The notes: a model not told the origin generated them from the sequence alone. A stretch of DNA of 64,000 bases from Accumulibacter sp. (GCA_024235715.1 JACKLW010000009.1:1-64000); one strand, 5' to 3'; counted from the stretch's first letter, positions 8,495 through 17,472 are shown. Translations and numbers: made by a program.

Positions 8495-9502
8495 ATGAAA
8501 ATTCTCGTGACCGGCGCTGCCGGATTCATCGGCATGGGCACGGCGCTGCGCTTGCTGGCGCGTGGCGATGAAGTCGTCGGCCTCGACAATCTGAACGACT
8601 ACTACGAGGTGTCGCTCAAGGAGAGCCGCCTGCAGCGGCTGCTTCCGTTGCCGGGCTTTCGTTTCGTCAGGCTCGATGTGGCAGACCGTGCGGGCGTCGA
8701 GCGGCTGTTCGCCGGCGAGCGCTTCGACCGGGTGATCCACCTCGCGGCGCAGGCCGGCGTGCGTTATTCGCTGCAGAACCCGCATGCCTACGTGGACAGC
8801 AACCTGGTCGGTTTCGTAAACGTCCTCGAAGGCTGCCGCCACAATCAGGTGCAGCATCTGGTCTATGCCTCGAGTTCGAGCGTCTATGGCGGCAATACCC
8901 GCATGCCGTTCTCGGAGCACGACAGCGTCGACCATCCGGTCAGCCTCTACGCGGCGACCAAGAAGGCCAACGAACTGATGGCACATACCTACAGTCACCT
9001 CTATGGACTGCCGACCACCGGCCTGCGCTTCTTCACCGTCTATGGGCCGTGGGGCCGGCCGGACATGGCGCTGTTCCTGTTTACCCGAGCGATTCTCGAA
9101 GGCCGGCCGATCGATGTCTTCAACCATGGCAAGATGCAGCGCGACTTCACCTACGTGGACGACATCGTCGAAGGCGTCATCCGGGTGATGGATCGCACGG
9201 CCATCGCCGACGCCGCCTACCTGCCGGACGAAGCCGACCCGGCGACCAGCAACGTGCCCTATCGCGTCTTCAACATCGGCAACCATCAGCCAGTGCCATT
9301 GCTCGACTTCATCGCGGCGATCGAAAACGCGCTCGGCAGGACGGCCGAAAAGCGCCTGCTGCCGATGCAGGACGGCGACGTGCCGGCGACCTACGCCGAT
9401 ACCGCCTTGCTCGACGACTGGGTCGGCTTCGCGCCGGCCACGCCCATCCAGGAGGGCGTCAGCCGCTTCGTCGCCTGGTATCGGGATTACTACCGGGTGT
9501 GA
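8495..9502 (+). CDS. UDP-glucuronate 4-epimerase (NAD-dependent epimerase, extended SDR)
   Basis: A 335-residue extended short-chain dehydrogenase. The NAD site is [10 protein letters not shown] (7-16), the active site SSSSVYGG with YAATKK (Tyr/Lys), and the C-terminal half has [15 protein letters not shown] and [28 protein letters not shown] and the GRPDMA segment are typical of LspL/Cap1J-type enzymes that convert UDP-glucuronate to UDP-galacturonate. With ugd 2 kb upstream, the pair would supply galacturonate for a surface polysaccharide. A GGGGGG ribosome site lies 4-9 bases before the ATG. UDP-glucose 4-epimerase activity cannot be excluded by sequence alone. Confidence 0.88.
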   Translation: MKILVTGAAGFIGMGTALRLLARGDEVVGLDNLNDYYEVSLKESRLQRLLPLPGFRFVRLDVADRAGVERLFAGERFDRVIHLAAQAGVRYSLQNPHAYVDSNLVGFVNVLEGCRHNQVQHLVYASSSSVYGGNTRMPFSEHDSVDHPVSLYAATKKANELMAHTYSHLYGLPTTGLRFFTVYGPWGRPDMALFLFTRAILEGRPIDVFNHGKMQRDFTYVDDIVEGVIRVMDRTAIADAAYLPDEADPATSNVPYRVFNIGNHQPVPLLDFIAAIENALGRTAEKRLLPMQDGDVPATYADTALLDDWVGFAPATPIQEGVSRFVAWYRDYYRV

Positions 9503-9629
9503 CGGTCAGGGCTTCCCGCTGCTGCCGCGCCGCGCGATGCGCGAAGCGACGCGGTGACCTCCAGCGCCCGATCGTTTTCCTTGCAATTCCGCATCCGGAG
9601 TGTAAGCTCTCCTGAAAAGGAGGATTTCG

Positions 9630-10067
9630 ATGAGTCTTGCCTATGCTTACCCGGCCAGCCGCTTCGAGCCCGCGGTCCTGGTCGACCTCAACGTCCGCTC
9701 GGAGCGTCAGCGTCTGTCGACGTCGGCTTTGCTGGGCTTCTTCAAGCTGGCTGCGGCCTGGAAGTTGCGTGACGAGGATGCCCGCGAGCTGCTCGGCGGT
9801 CTGTCGAGCAGCGCGTTCTACGAGTGGAAGAAGAACCCGGCACGGCTGCTGGAGGTCGATCGCATCACGCGCATTTCCTACCTGATTGGCATCTACAAGT
9901 CATTGCACATCCTGTATGGGGATGCGCTTGCCGACGAATGGGTGAGTCTGCCCAACCGGAACCGCATCTTCGCCGGTCGAACGCCTTTGGCCTTCATGCT
10001 CGCTGGCGGTCTGCTGGCCATGCAGACGGTTCGCAAGCTGCTCGAAGCGCGCCGTGGCGGGGTGTGA
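9630..10067 (+). CDS. Xre/MbcA/ParS-type antitoxin (DUF2384)
   Basis: A 145-residue protein with an N-terminal Xre-like helical region (STSALLGFFKLAAAWKLRDEDARELLGG) and the C-terminal antitoxin-binding domain found in partners of RES toxins (SLHILYGDALADEWVSLPNRNRIFAGRTPLAFMLAGG). LPNRNRIFAGRTPL is the most telling segment. GGAGG lies about 6 bases upstream of the ATG. TTGCAA and a TAAGCT box 17 bases apart at about 9578-9606 could be its promoter. Its stop overlaps the RES toxin start by four bases. Confidence 0.88.
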   Translation: MSLAYAYPASRFEPAVLVDLNVRSERQRLSTSALLGFFKLAAAWKLRDEDARELLGGLSSSAFYEWKKNPARLLEVDRITRISYLIGIYKSLHILYGDALADEWVSLPNRNRIFAGRTPLAFMLAGGLLAMQTVRKLLEARRGGV

Positions 10068-10780
10068 TACAGCGCATGCCGACCCTGCCGCCACTCTCTC
10101 GCCTGCGCCAGTTCGATACCGTCCGGCTGATTCCTTCGCGCTTCGCCGACCGGGAGGACTCGGTGCTCGGCGCGCTTGCGGACGACGCCGACCATCTGCG
10201 CGATCTCTTCGATCTGGACAACGCCACCAACGAGCGGCTGATCGGGGAGCAGGGCGGTCTGCCGGGGATTGGCGTCGATGAGCTGGTGTTCGGCGTGCCG
10301 AATTTCCGGATGATCAATGCGGCCTTCACCTATCCGCGTCCCGAAGGCAGCCGCTTCAACGACGGAGATCGCGGCGCCTGGTATTGCGCTTTCGAGCTGG
10401 CGACGGCAATGGCCGAGATCGTCTTCCACAAGACGGTCGAGTATCAGGAGATCGGGCGTTTCTACGACAGCGTCAGCTATCAGGCGCTGCTGGCCGATTT
10501 CAGCAGCGAGTTCCATGACCTGCGCGGCGTTGCCCACGCCCGGGAGTTCCGCGCCTGCCTGGATCCGGGCAGCTATGTGCTTGCACAGCAACTGGCGTTG
10601 CAACTGCTCGAGGCGGGTTCGCTGGGGATCGTCTACCCGAGCGTGCGGCGCGAGGGGGGTACCAACCTGGCGTGTTTCAGGCCGGCGCTGGTCGGTGATC
10701 TGCGCCGAGGGGCGGCCTACCGATTGACCTGGAGTGGGTCGCCGCAGCCGCTGGTCGAACCGATCGCGGCTGGCGGCTAG
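10064..10780 (+). CDS. RES-domain toxin (NAD+-degrading type)
   Basis: A 238-residue RES protein, named for conserved Arg, Glu and Ser residues: SRFNDGDRGAWYCAFELATAM has the Arg and the aromatic pocket, MAEIVFHKTVEY the Glu, and VYPSVRREGGTNLACFRP the Ser. Characterised family members consume NAD+ by phosphorolysis or hydrolysis and are held inactive by Xre antitoxins. The frame stays open far upstream, but GTG at 10064 (overlapping the antitoxin TGA) or ATG at 10076 is the logical start. Two-gene operon with 9630-10067. Confidence 0.87.
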   Translation: MIQRMPTLPPLSRLRQFDTVRLIPSRFADREDSVLGALADDADHLRDLFDLDNATNERLIGEQGGLPGIGVDELVFGVPNFRMINAAFTYPRPEGSRFNDGDRGAWYCAFELATAMAEIVFHKTVEYQEIGRFYDSVSYQALLADFSSEFHDLRGVAHAREFRACLDPGSYVLAQQLALQLLEAGSLGIVYPSVRREGGTNLACFRPALVGDLRRGAAYRLTWSGSPQPLVEPIAAGG

Positions 10781-10860
10781 TCGCTCGCGGCTCGTCGGGC
10801 AATGGTTCGCAGGCCGAAATGCCCGCTTGTTCCCTGCGCCCGCCCGGCGATCGGCACGGG

Positions 10861-11772
10861 TCAGGCGGTTAGACCCTCTGCCGCGTCTTGCCGGCTGCGC
10901 AGCCAGGCGGAAAACTCGGCACCGAGTTCGGGGTGGGTTTCGCCGAGGACGACGCTGGCCTGCATCAGGCCCAGCTTGCTGCCGCAGTCGTAGCGCGTGC
11001 CGTGGTAGCGGTAGGCGAGCACCTGCTCGGTGTTGAGTAGTGCGGCGATGCCGTCGGTGAGCTGGATTTCTCCTTCGGCGCCGCGCGGCCGACTGCGGAT
11101 CAGGTCGAAGACCGTGGGCGTGAGGACGTAGCGGCCGGCAATTGCCAGATTGGACGGCGCGACACTCGGCTGCGGCTTCTCTACCAGGCCGCTGACCTCG
11201 ACCAGGTCGGCTGCCAGTGGCCGGCCCTTGACGATCCCGTAGCGGTGCGTCTGGTTTTTCGGTATCTCCTGCACCGCCAGGATGCTGCACTGTCGTTCGG
11301 CGAACAGTTCCGTCATCTGCTGCATGATCGGTGGTTCGCCGATCATCAGGTCGTCGGCCAGCAGGACGGCAAAAGGCTCGCCGCGCACCAGGCGTTCGGC
11401 ACAAAGCACCGCATGGCCAAGGCCCAGGGCGCGCGGCTGGCGCACGTAGACGCAGTCCATGTCGTCCGGCTTGATCGAGTGTACCAGCGCCATCAACTCG
11501 TCCTTGCCACCGCTGGAAAGTTCTGCTTCCAGCTCGTAGGCGGTGTCGAAATGGTCTTCGATGGCGCGTTTGTTGCGGCCGGTGACGAAGATCATCTCCC
11601 TGATGCCGGCAGCGTAGGCCTCTTCGACCGCGTACTGGATCAGGGGCTTGTCCACCACGGCCAGCATTTCCTTCGGGCTGGCCTTGGTCGCCGGCAGGAA
11701 GCGTGTGCCGAGTCCGGCGACGGGGAAGACCGCTTTCTGAACCAGTATGTCGCTGCTGTTTTTTGTCATCAT
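10861..11772 (-). CDS. galU: UTP-glucose-1-phosphate uridylyltransferase
   Basis: About 303 residues; makes UDP-glucose from glucose-1-phosphate and UTP, feeding the neighbouring ugd. The nucleotide-binding signature is [22 protein letters not shown], followed by [13 protein letters not shown], and HRYGIV, GLVEKP, GRYVLTP and GEIQLTD later on. An upstream in-frame extension to 11859 is Arg/Ser-rich and unlike the family, so the ATG at 11772 (or 11769) is chosen. It converges with the RES toxin gene across an 80-base gap. Cytoplasmic, standard length. Confidence 0.95.
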   Translation of the reverse strand: MMTKNSSDILVQKAVFPVAGLGTRFLPATKASPKEMLAVVDKPLIQYAVEEAYAAGIREMIFVTGRNKRAIEDHFDTAYELEAELSSGGKDELMALVHSIKPDDMDCVYVRQPRALGLGHAVLCAERLVRGEPFAVLLADDLMIGEPPIMQQMTELFAERQCSILAVQEIPKNQTHRYGIVKGRPLAADLVEVSGLVEKPQPSVAPSNLAIAGRYVLTPTVFDLIRSRPRGAEGEIQLTDGIAALLNTEQVLAYRYHGTRYDCGSKLGLMQASVVLGETHPELGAEFSAWLRSRQDAAEGLTA

Positions 11773-12105
11773 GGTTTCCAGTTTGAGTGGGGCCGCTGGC
11801 CTCCCGGCGTCGCTGCAGCGTCGAGCGGATTGGCCGCTGCTGCCGCCGCAGCCGGTCACAATGTCATGCGCCCGCTTCGCCGACGAGCGCCGTATCCTGC
11901 CGGCTCGGCCTTCGATAACCCGTGATTGTAGCCGCGGACGGGGGCAGAAGTCTCGTTTTTGCCTCGACAGATTACCTTGCGAGCGGATTTCCCGACGAGA
12001 AGGGGGACATTGCGGGAATCAACGCGTGGAGGCGACGCGTCCGCCTGTCGGGGGTAGCCGTTTATCCCGGATAATGGCCCTGGATACTCACGGTGGGTGC
12101 AAACC
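11773..12105. other. Divergent intergenic region between galU and a DUF4126 gene
   Basis: About 330 bases with no convincing coding frame. It must contain the promoters for galU (minus) and the DUF4126 gene (plus). A GGTGGG stretch at about 12092-12097 serves as ribosome site for the latter. No terminator-like hairpin or ncRNA was recognised. Confidence 0.5.
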
Positions 12106-12711
12106 ATGGACTCGTTTCCCCTGGATCTGACCGGTTTGCTGGCCATCGCCGCCGGCCTCGGCTGGGCGTCTGGACTTCGTCTCTACGCGACGCTGTTCAT
12201 CGTTGGCCTCGCAGGCAGGCTGGAGTGGGTGGCGCTACCGGAGGGTCTGCGCGTGCTCGAACATCCCTGGGTGCTGGCCGCGGCCGGGCTGATGCTGCTG
12301 ATCGAGTTCCTGGCCGACAAGCTGCCGATCGTCGATTCGTTGTGGGACAGTGTGCACAGCTTCATCCGCATCCCGGCGGGCGCGGCGCTGGCGGCGATGG
12401 CCTTTGGCGGCCAGGGGGTCGAGTGGCAGACGGCGATGGCCATCGTCGGCGGCAGTCTCGCTGCCGGCGCGCATTTCGCCAAGGCCGGCAGCCGTGCGGC
12501 GATCAATCTCTCGCCGGAGCCGTTCAGCAACCTGGCGGCATCGCTGGGCGAGGATTCCCTGGTGCTGGTCGGACTCTGGCTGATGTTCGCGCATCCCTGG
12601 CTGCTGCTGGCTTTCCTGTTGCTGTTCGTGGCCGTCCTGGCCTGGTTGCTGCCGAAGCTGTTCCGGCTACTGGGCGGGTGCCGCCGGGCGAAGCACCGAC
12701 CTCCGGCTTGA
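12106..12711 (+). CDS. DUF4126 family inner-membrane protein
   Basis: About 201 residues and strongly hydrophobic, with four to six predicted helices (LTGLLAIAAGLGWASGLRLY, ATLFIVGLAG, VLAAAGLMLLIEFLADK, LVLVGLWLMFAHPWLLLAFL). The motifs GLRLYATL, EFLADKLPIVDSLWD, IRIPAGA and AGAHFAKAGSRAAIN match the DUF4126 family, which has no established function. The ATG at 12106 is preferred to the GTG at 12097 on ribosome-site spacing. The C-terminus is short and basic. Confidence 0.8.
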   Translation: MDSFPLDLTGLLAIAAGLGWASGLRLYATLFIVGLAGRLEWVALPEGLRVLEHPWVLAAAGLMLLIEFLADKLPIVDSLWDSVHSFIRIPAGAALAAMAFGGQGVEWQTAMAIVGGSLAAGAHFAKAGSRAAINLSPEPFSNLAASLGEDSLVLVGLWLMFAHPWLLLAFLLLFVAVLAWLLPKLFRLLGGCRRAKHRPPA

Positions 12712-12755
12712 GGCATGGGGCGACGACGCCGTCCTCGGTTCGCGCACTCCCCATT

Positions 12756-13073
12756 TCAGGCGATGCGCTCGTTGGTCCAGGACATGCCGCCGAGAACGGC
12801 CATTGCCGAGGCGATCAGCAGCGCCACGCAGATGGCGAAGTACAGGCGCGGGCTGGTCTCGCGGTCGGCAATCGCCAGGATGTGCAGGGCGCCCCAGGTG
12901 ACGGCCATGCCGACGAGCAGCGGTATGCCGAGAACCTGCCATTCGACGCTGTTCAGCGAGAGCATGCGGTTCTCGCGCCACGGTACGGCAAGAAAGACGC
13001 CAAAGGTCCAGAAGAGCGCGATGCTGCCGCTGGCGACGAGGGCCGCGACGCCGCGGGTGATCCATCTTTCCAT
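12756..13073 (-). CDS. Small membrane protein, function unknown
   Basis: 105 residues with three likely membrane helices: VAALVASGSIALFWTFGVFL, VLGIPLLVGMAVTWGALHIL and LYFAICVALLIASAMAVLGG. There is no recognisable domain. Codon usage is consistent with a real gene. It lies downstream of the methyltransferase at 13141 on the same strand, 67 bases apart, so the two may be cotranscribed. Confidence 0.65.
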   Translation of the reverse strand: MERWITRGVAALVASGSIALFWTFGVFLAVPWRENRMLSLNSVEWQVLGIPLLVGMAVTWGALHILAIADRETSPRLYFAICVALLIASAMAVLGGMSWTNERIA

Positions 13074-13140
13074 GCGAGTTCCTTGCCGATTTTTCGCCGA
13101 GGTGGCGGCGAGCGCGACGCCGCGACGCTCCCGGTTGTGG

Positions 13141-13962
13141 TCAATAGATGAAGCGATCGCGCAGATCGTCGAGGTTGAGCTCGTGCAGTATCTGTTCGAG
13201 CCGTGTTGCGGCGTTGCCGCGCGCCTGGCCGGTATGCCTGGCGATGATCAGCTCGTTCTTGAGCGAGTGCTCCCAGCCGACGAGTTCGGTGACCGTCAAC
13301 TGGTAGCCACGCGCTTCGAGCTGCAGGCAACGCAACGCGTTGGTCAGGTGGCTGCCGAACTCGCGGGTGTGGATCGGGTGACGCCAGATTTCCGATAGCG
13401 GCGTCTTCGAAAAAGACTCGTTCTTCCTGCTGCGTAGCTGCGCAGCGATTTCAGCCTGACAACAGGGGACGAGGACGATGAACCGGGCCTGCTTCTCGAA
13501 CGCGAAGCGGATGGCGTCGTCGGTGGCGGTGTCGCAGGCGTGCAGTGCGGTCACGATGTCGATGCGCTCGGGCAGCGCCGGGGAGTCGATGGCGTTCTCG
13601 ACGCAGAGGTTCAGGAAGGACATGCGTGCGAAGCCGAGCCGCCGGGCGAGCGCACGCGAGCTCTCGACCAGTTCCGGGCGTGCTTCGACGCCGTAGATGT
13701 GGCCGTCTTCCCTGGCCTTGAAGAACAGGTCGTAGAGGATGAAACCGAGGTAGGACTTGCCGGCGCCATGATCGGCCAGCGTCAGGTTGCTGTCGCTGGC
13801 GACGAGTTCGGCGAGCAGCGGCTCGATGAAGTGGAACAGGTGATGGACCTGCTTGAGCTTGCGCCGGCTGTCCTGGTTGAGCTTGCCGTCGCGCGTCAGG
13901 AGGTGCAGTTCCTTGAGCAGCTCGATCGACTGCCCGGGCCTGATATCGGGGGTCGGCGACAA
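13141..13962 (-). CDS. SAM-dependent methyltransferase (Methyltransf_32-like)
   Basis: 273 residues. Motif I is LTLADHGAGKSYLGFILYDL, motif II follows as IYGVEARPELVESSRALA, and IDIVTALHACDTATDDAI and FIVLVPCCQAEIA are the hallmarks of a family that includes tRNA- and protein-modifying members. The start is a TTG at 13962: AGGAAG sits just upstream, the frame is closed by a TAG about 35 bases before it, and no in-frame ATG intervenes. Substrate unknown. It is divergent from rbgA. Confidence 0.78.
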   Translation of the reverse strand: MSPTPDIRPGQSIELLKELHLLTRDGKLNQDSRRKLKQVHHLFHFIEPLLAELVASDSNLTLADHGAGKSYLGFILYDLFFKAREDGHIYGVEARPELVESSRALARRLGFARMSFLNLCVENAIDSPALPERIDIVTALHACDTATDDAIRFAFEKQARFIVLVPCCQAEIAAQLRSRKNESFSKTPLSEIWRHPIHTREFGSHLTNALRCLQLEARGYQLTVTELVGWEHSLKNELIIARHTGQARGNAATRLEQILHELNLDDLRDRFIY

Positions 13963-14091
13963 GTTCTTCCTGAGGCGGTTTGATGAAAGACCTGCATTCT
14001 AGCGCTTTCGCAGCTGCGCGGGCGGCAGCGAAAGCGGCAGGAGTCGGCGACAGGTGGGATAATGGCCAGTCTTTCAGTCTTTGGATTCGGC

Positions 14092-15078
14092 ATGGCCATC
14101 CAGTGGTTTCCCGGTCACATGAACTCGGCGCGCAAGAAGGCGGCCGAGACGATGGCGTCAATCGACGTGGTCATCGAGTTGCTCGACGCGCGCATGCCCG
14201 AGGCGAGCACCAATCCACTGGTACGCGAACTGCGCCTGCAGCGTCAGCGGCCGTGCCTGAAGGTGCTCAACAAGGCCGATCTGGCCGATCCGCAGGTCAC
14301 CCGGGCGTGGATCGATCATTACAACCGGCAGGAGGGCGTGCGCGCGGTTGCGCTGTCGTGTCGCAAGCCGGCCGAGGTAAAGCGTCTGCCGACGCTTTGC
14401 CAGCCGCTGGCGCCGCATCGCAGCGACAACGTCAAGCCGCTGCGGATGCTGATCATGGGCATTCCCAACGTCGGCAAGTCGACGCTGATGAATGTCCTGC
14501 TCAAGCGCAAGATCGCCAAGGTCGGCGACGAGCCGGCGGTGACCCGCTCGCAGCAGACTTCTCAGCTCGATGTCCGTCATTCGATCACCGACATGCCGGG
14601 ACTGATGTGGGCGAAGATCGCCTATCCGAGCGACGGCCTGATGCTTGCCGCCGGCAATGCCATCGGTCGCAACGCAATGATCGACGAGGAAGTGGCGACC
14701 TTTCTTGCCGGGCAACTGCTGGCGCGTTACCCGGCGCTGCTGGCGAGCCGCTACGGTTTGCCGGCCGGTGCGCTCGCGGAACTCGATGCGGTGAACGTCA
14801 TCGAGCGGATTGCCTTGCGTCGCGGCCTGCGCATGCGCGGTGGCGCCGCTGATCTCGAGAAGGCGGCGAAGGTACTGCTGCAGGACTATCGCGACGGCGT
14901 GCTGGGCCGGATCAGCCTGGAGACGCCGGCAACGCGCCAGCTGATGCTGGCCGGCGAGGGAGCGCAGGGCGCCGCCCGGGCGGCGGCCGACGATCGGGCC
15001 CCTGCGCACGCCGACGATTCGCGCCAACCGCCGGGCGGCTGTACGACGGAGGCACTGCCCCGCGAGAGCGTACCCTAG
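14092..15078 (+). CDS. rbgA: Circularly permuted ribosome-biogenesis GTPase RbgA/YlqF
   Basis: 328 residues from ATG 14092 (MAIQWFPGHMNSARKKA, the typical YlqF start; an upstream extension to 14062 lacks similarity). The G motifs are in permuted order: G4 (LNKADLAD) and G5 come before G1 (GIPNVGKST) and G3 (DMPG). Family members act late in 50S assembly. The C-terminal tail after about residue 285 is Ala/Pro/Arg-rich and poorly conserved. Its TAG stop coincides with the left terminal repeat of an IS630-like remnant, so the original C-terminus may have been altered. Confidence 0.9.
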   Translation: MAIQWFPGHMNSARKKAAETMASIDVVIELLDARMPEASTNPLVRELRLQRQRPCLKVLNKADLADPQVTRAWIDHYNRQEGVRAVALSCRKPAEVKRLPTLCQPLAPHRSDNVKPLRMLIMGIPNVGKSTLMNVLLKRKIAKVGDEPAVTRSQQTSQLDVRHSITDMPGLMWAKIAYPSDGLMLAAGNAIGRNAMIDEEVATFLAGQLLARYPALLASRYGLPAGALAELDAVNVIERIALRRGLRMRGGAADLEKAAKVLLQDYRDGVLGRISLETPATRQLMLAGEGAQGAARAAADDRAPAHADDSRQPPGGCTTEALPRESVP

Positions 15079-15419
15079 TGTCGAATTGCATTAGTGACCA
15101 GCAGTAACCATCGTGCTTCTCGATTGCTTCGTCGTGGAGGGAATGTGGTGGGACGGGTGGCTCGCCGCTAACCCCAACGTCACCTTTCACTTCACGCCCA
15201 GCGCTGCCAGTTGGCTAAAGCAAGTGGAGCTGTTGTTCGGCATCTTCCAGCGCAAGACCCTGAGAAACGCCCGCTTACCGAGCCTGGATCAACTCGTTGC
15301 CGCCATTCAGCGCTTCACCGCGGCGCACAACCAGAACGCCGCCCCATTCGTCTGGCGAAAGCGAGAGGTCATGGGCGCGCAGCTGCAGAATATATCGCTA
15401 ACCCATGCAATCAGACACT
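15077..15419 (+). mobile_element. IS630-like remnant with both terminal inverted repeats
   Basis: Left end AGTGTCGAATTGCAT (15077-15091) and right end ATGCAATCAGACACT (15405-15419) are inverted matches at 13 of 15 positions. Between them is the C-terminal third of a DDE transposase: HFTPSAASWLKQVELLFGIF, then QRKTLRNARLPSLDQLVAAI and FVWRKREVMG. The N-terminal two-thirds are missing, so this is an internally deleted, non-autonomous copy. The right end is shared with the fragment ending at 16510. Confidence 0.8.
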
Positions 15420-15478
15420 GGAACCGACTGGTGGAGCGACGGGAAACGGGTCGGAGCTCATGGGCAGTCTCGTCAACC

Positions 15479-15892
15479 TCAAGTGCCGAGCAAGGTGACA
15501 CCGAGCGCATCGGCCGCGGCACGCAATTCCTGGTCAAGCGTCGCCAGCGGCAAACCCCGTCGCTGTGCCAGTTCGAGATAGGTGGCATCGTAAACTGTCA
15601 GGCGAAACCGGGCCGCCAGTTGCGACGTGACCGCCCATGCCTGGCTGGCCGTCTCGTCGTCGATTGCGACCGGAAGATCGCGCAAGAATCCGGCGAGGCG
15701 TTGCCGGCGTTCGGCGTCGATCCGATTGCGACGTTCGGCCATCGCCAGCGCGTTGAGCACCTCCAGCGGCCACAGAGCGGGCGCGTCAGCCCCGGATTCG
15801 ACGACACGCTCAAGCAAGGCGTCCGTGGCGTCCGTGCGCTCATCGTCGAAGCACCAGGTCAGGCTCACCGAACTATCCAGCACGAAACTCAC
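15479..15892 (-). CDS. vapC: PIN-domain toxin of a second VapBC-type module
   Basis: 137 residues. Metal-site acids are in MSFVLDSSVSLTWCFDDE (Asp6), LWPLEVLNALAM (Glu), LTVYDATYLELAQRR (Asp) and LATLDQELRAAA (Asp). Predicted Mg2+-dependent endoribonuclease. It belongs to a different PIN subgroup from the toxin at 7903 (DSSV...YDATYLELA). Its ATG overlaps the antitoxin stop by four bases. The module lies between two IS630-like scars. Confidence 0.88.
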   Translation of the reverse strand: MSFVLDSSVSLTWCFDDERTDATDALLERVVESGADAPALWPLEVLNALAMAERRNRIDAERRQRLAGFLRDLPVAIDDETASQAWAVTSQLAARFRLTVYDATYLELAQRRGLPLATLDQELRAAADALGVTLLGT

Positions 15893-16131
15893 GGGCGGCC
15901 CTCGTTGACCAAATCCTTGATCTTGAGGCCGCCGAGCGTGACGCCACGCCGGGCATCGAGAAGCCCGTCCGCTGCCCGACGGGCTTTGGCACGGTCGAAA
16001 CCGGGTTCGGCCGGGACGAGCCGAGCTACCGCCTTGCCGCGCCGGGTGATGATTACTTCCTCGCCGCTCTCGACCCAGTCGAGCAGGGTACCGAGTTTGT
16101 TCTTGGCCTCGAAGGCGCCAATCTCACGCAT
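15889..16131 (-). CDS. Phd/YefM-type antitoxin
   Basis: 80 residues; the N-terminal Phd/YefM fold is MREIGAFEAKNKLGTLLDWV, followed by ESGEEVIITRRGKAVARLVP. The C-terminal toxin-binding tail is RRAADGLLDARRGVTLGGLK. The longer frame from 16179 is unlikely: the ATG at 16131 has GGAGA 8-9 bases upstream. The spacer between them is a pure run of eight C residues on the coding strand (16132-16139), an unusual arrangement that could change ribosome-site spacing by slippage. Confidence 0.87.
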   Translation of the reverse strand: MREIGAFEAKNKLGTLLDWVESGEEVIITRRGKAVARLVPAEPGFDRAKARRAADGLLDARRGVTLGGLKIKDLVNEGRP

Positions 16132-16284
16132 GGGGGGGGTCTCCACCAGACAGCCAGATGATAAGCTGGCTTGTAGCATGGCGGCCGCTGGAACTCAACG
16201 GGGAGATGGATCGGTTGCCACGTGGCCATCTTCCGATATCCGGCCCACTTGCGATGGATGCGTTCCGGTGTTGTGTGGGCAAGC

Positions 16285-16510
16285 CACGCCCAGCAGCGCC
16301 AGTTGGCTAAACCAAGTAGCGATTTGGTTCGGCATCTTCCAGCGCAAGACCCTGAGAAACGCCAGCTTCCCGAGCCTGGATCCACTCGTTGCCGCCATTG
16401 AGAGCTTCCCGCGGCTTGCAACCAGAACGCCGCCCCATTCGTCTGGCGAAAGCGAGAGGTCAGGGGCGCGCAGCTGCAGAATATATAGTCAACCCATGCA
16501 ACTGGACACT
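16285..16510 (+). mobile_element. Second IS630-like scar (transposase C-terminal fragment)
   Basis: This copy matches the element at 15077-15419 from CACGCCCAGC (16285) to its right terminal repeat ATGCAACTGGACACT (16496-16510), in the same orientation. The reading frame is interrupted (LAIWFGIFQRKTLRNASFPS is readable before a shift near 16410), and no left end was found. It is therefore more decayed than the first copy. Confidence 0.75.
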
Positions 16511-16569
16511 GACCGGCGCGCAGCATGTTTCCTGGGCAAGTCCGTCTTCCTGTCAAAGACCCGTCACCG

Positions 16570-17472
16570 ATGTTGAATTTCCTGCCTGCGCCGCTTCTCG
16601 GGCTGATCGCTTCGCTGCTGCTGGCGCTCAATACCCTGTTCTGGGTGCCGCTCCTGCTGTTCTTTGCAGTTCTCAAGCTGCTGTTGCCGTTCAAGGCCTT
16701 GCGCCTGTACCTGGACCCGGTACTGGTGCGGATCGCCGAGGCGTGGATCGCCGGCAACAGTGGCTGGATGCGCCTCACCCAGAAGACACGCTGGGACGTC
16801 GAGGGCATCGACGGGCTCAATCCGCGTGGCTGGTATCTGGTAAATTGCAATCATCAGTCGTGGGTCGATATTCTGGTTCTGCAGCATCTGCTCACGCGGC
16901 GCATTCCGCTGCTCAAGTTCTTTCTCAAGCAGCAGTTGTTGTGGGTGCCGGTGATGGGGCTCGCCTGGTGGGCGCTGGATTTCCCGTTCATGCGCCGGCA
17001 CAGCGAAGAGACGCTGAAGAAGCATCCGGAGCTGCGCGCGCGGGACCGGGAGGCGACGCGCCGGGCTTGCGAGAAGTTTGCGCTGATTCCGACCAGCGTC
17101 ATGAATTTCAGCGAGGGCACGCGTTTTACGCCACTCAAGCAGCAGCGGCAGCAGTCGCCCTACAGACATCTGCTGCGCCCGAAAGCGGGTGGCATCGCGC
17201 TGGCCCTGAACGTCATGGGCGACAAGTTCAGGGCAATTCTCGACGTGACCATCGTCTATCCAGGCGGGGCGCCGAATTTCTGGGAGTTCCTGTGCGGCAG
17301 GATGCGCTGCGTACGCGTTCGCGTGCAGCGCCTGCCGGTACCGAAGCATCTGGTGAGCGCCGATTATGCCAATGATGCGGCGGTGCGCGCCGCGTTCCAG
17401 CAGTGGATGCAGGACATCTGGCAAAACAAGGATGCGCAGATCGAGACGCTGCTGGCGGGCCGGCCCTATTGA
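16570..17472 (+). CDS. PlsC-family acyltransferase (YihG-like)
   Basis: About 300 residues from ATG 16570; an upstream frame to 16525 runs into the IS scar and is rejected. An N-terminal membrane helix pair (LLGLIASLLLALNTLFWVPLLL...) precedes the acyltransferase motifs: NCNHQSWVDILVLQ (NHxxxxD catalytic block), FMRRHSEETLKKHP, FSEGTRFTPLK (EGTR substrate block) and later TIVYPGGAPNFWEFLCG. Similar proteins acylate lysophosphatidate or related lipids at the inner membrane. The preceding IS scar ends 60 bases upstream, so its promoter context may have been rearranged. Confidence 0.85.
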   Translation: MLNFLPAPLLGLIASLLLALNTLFWVPLLLFFAVLKLLLPFKALRLYLDPVLVRIAEAWIAGNSGWMRLTQKTRWDVEGIDGLNPRGWYLVNCNHQSWVDILVLQHLLTRRIPLLKFFLKQQLLWVPVMGLAWWALDFPFMRRHSEETLKKHPELRARDREATRRACEKFALIPTSVMNFSEGTRFTPLKQQRQQSPYRHLLRPKAGGIALALNVMGDKFRAILDVTIVYPGGAPNFWEFLCGRMRCVRVRVQRLPVPKHLVSADYANDAAVRAAFQQWMQDIWQNKDAQIETLLAGRPY

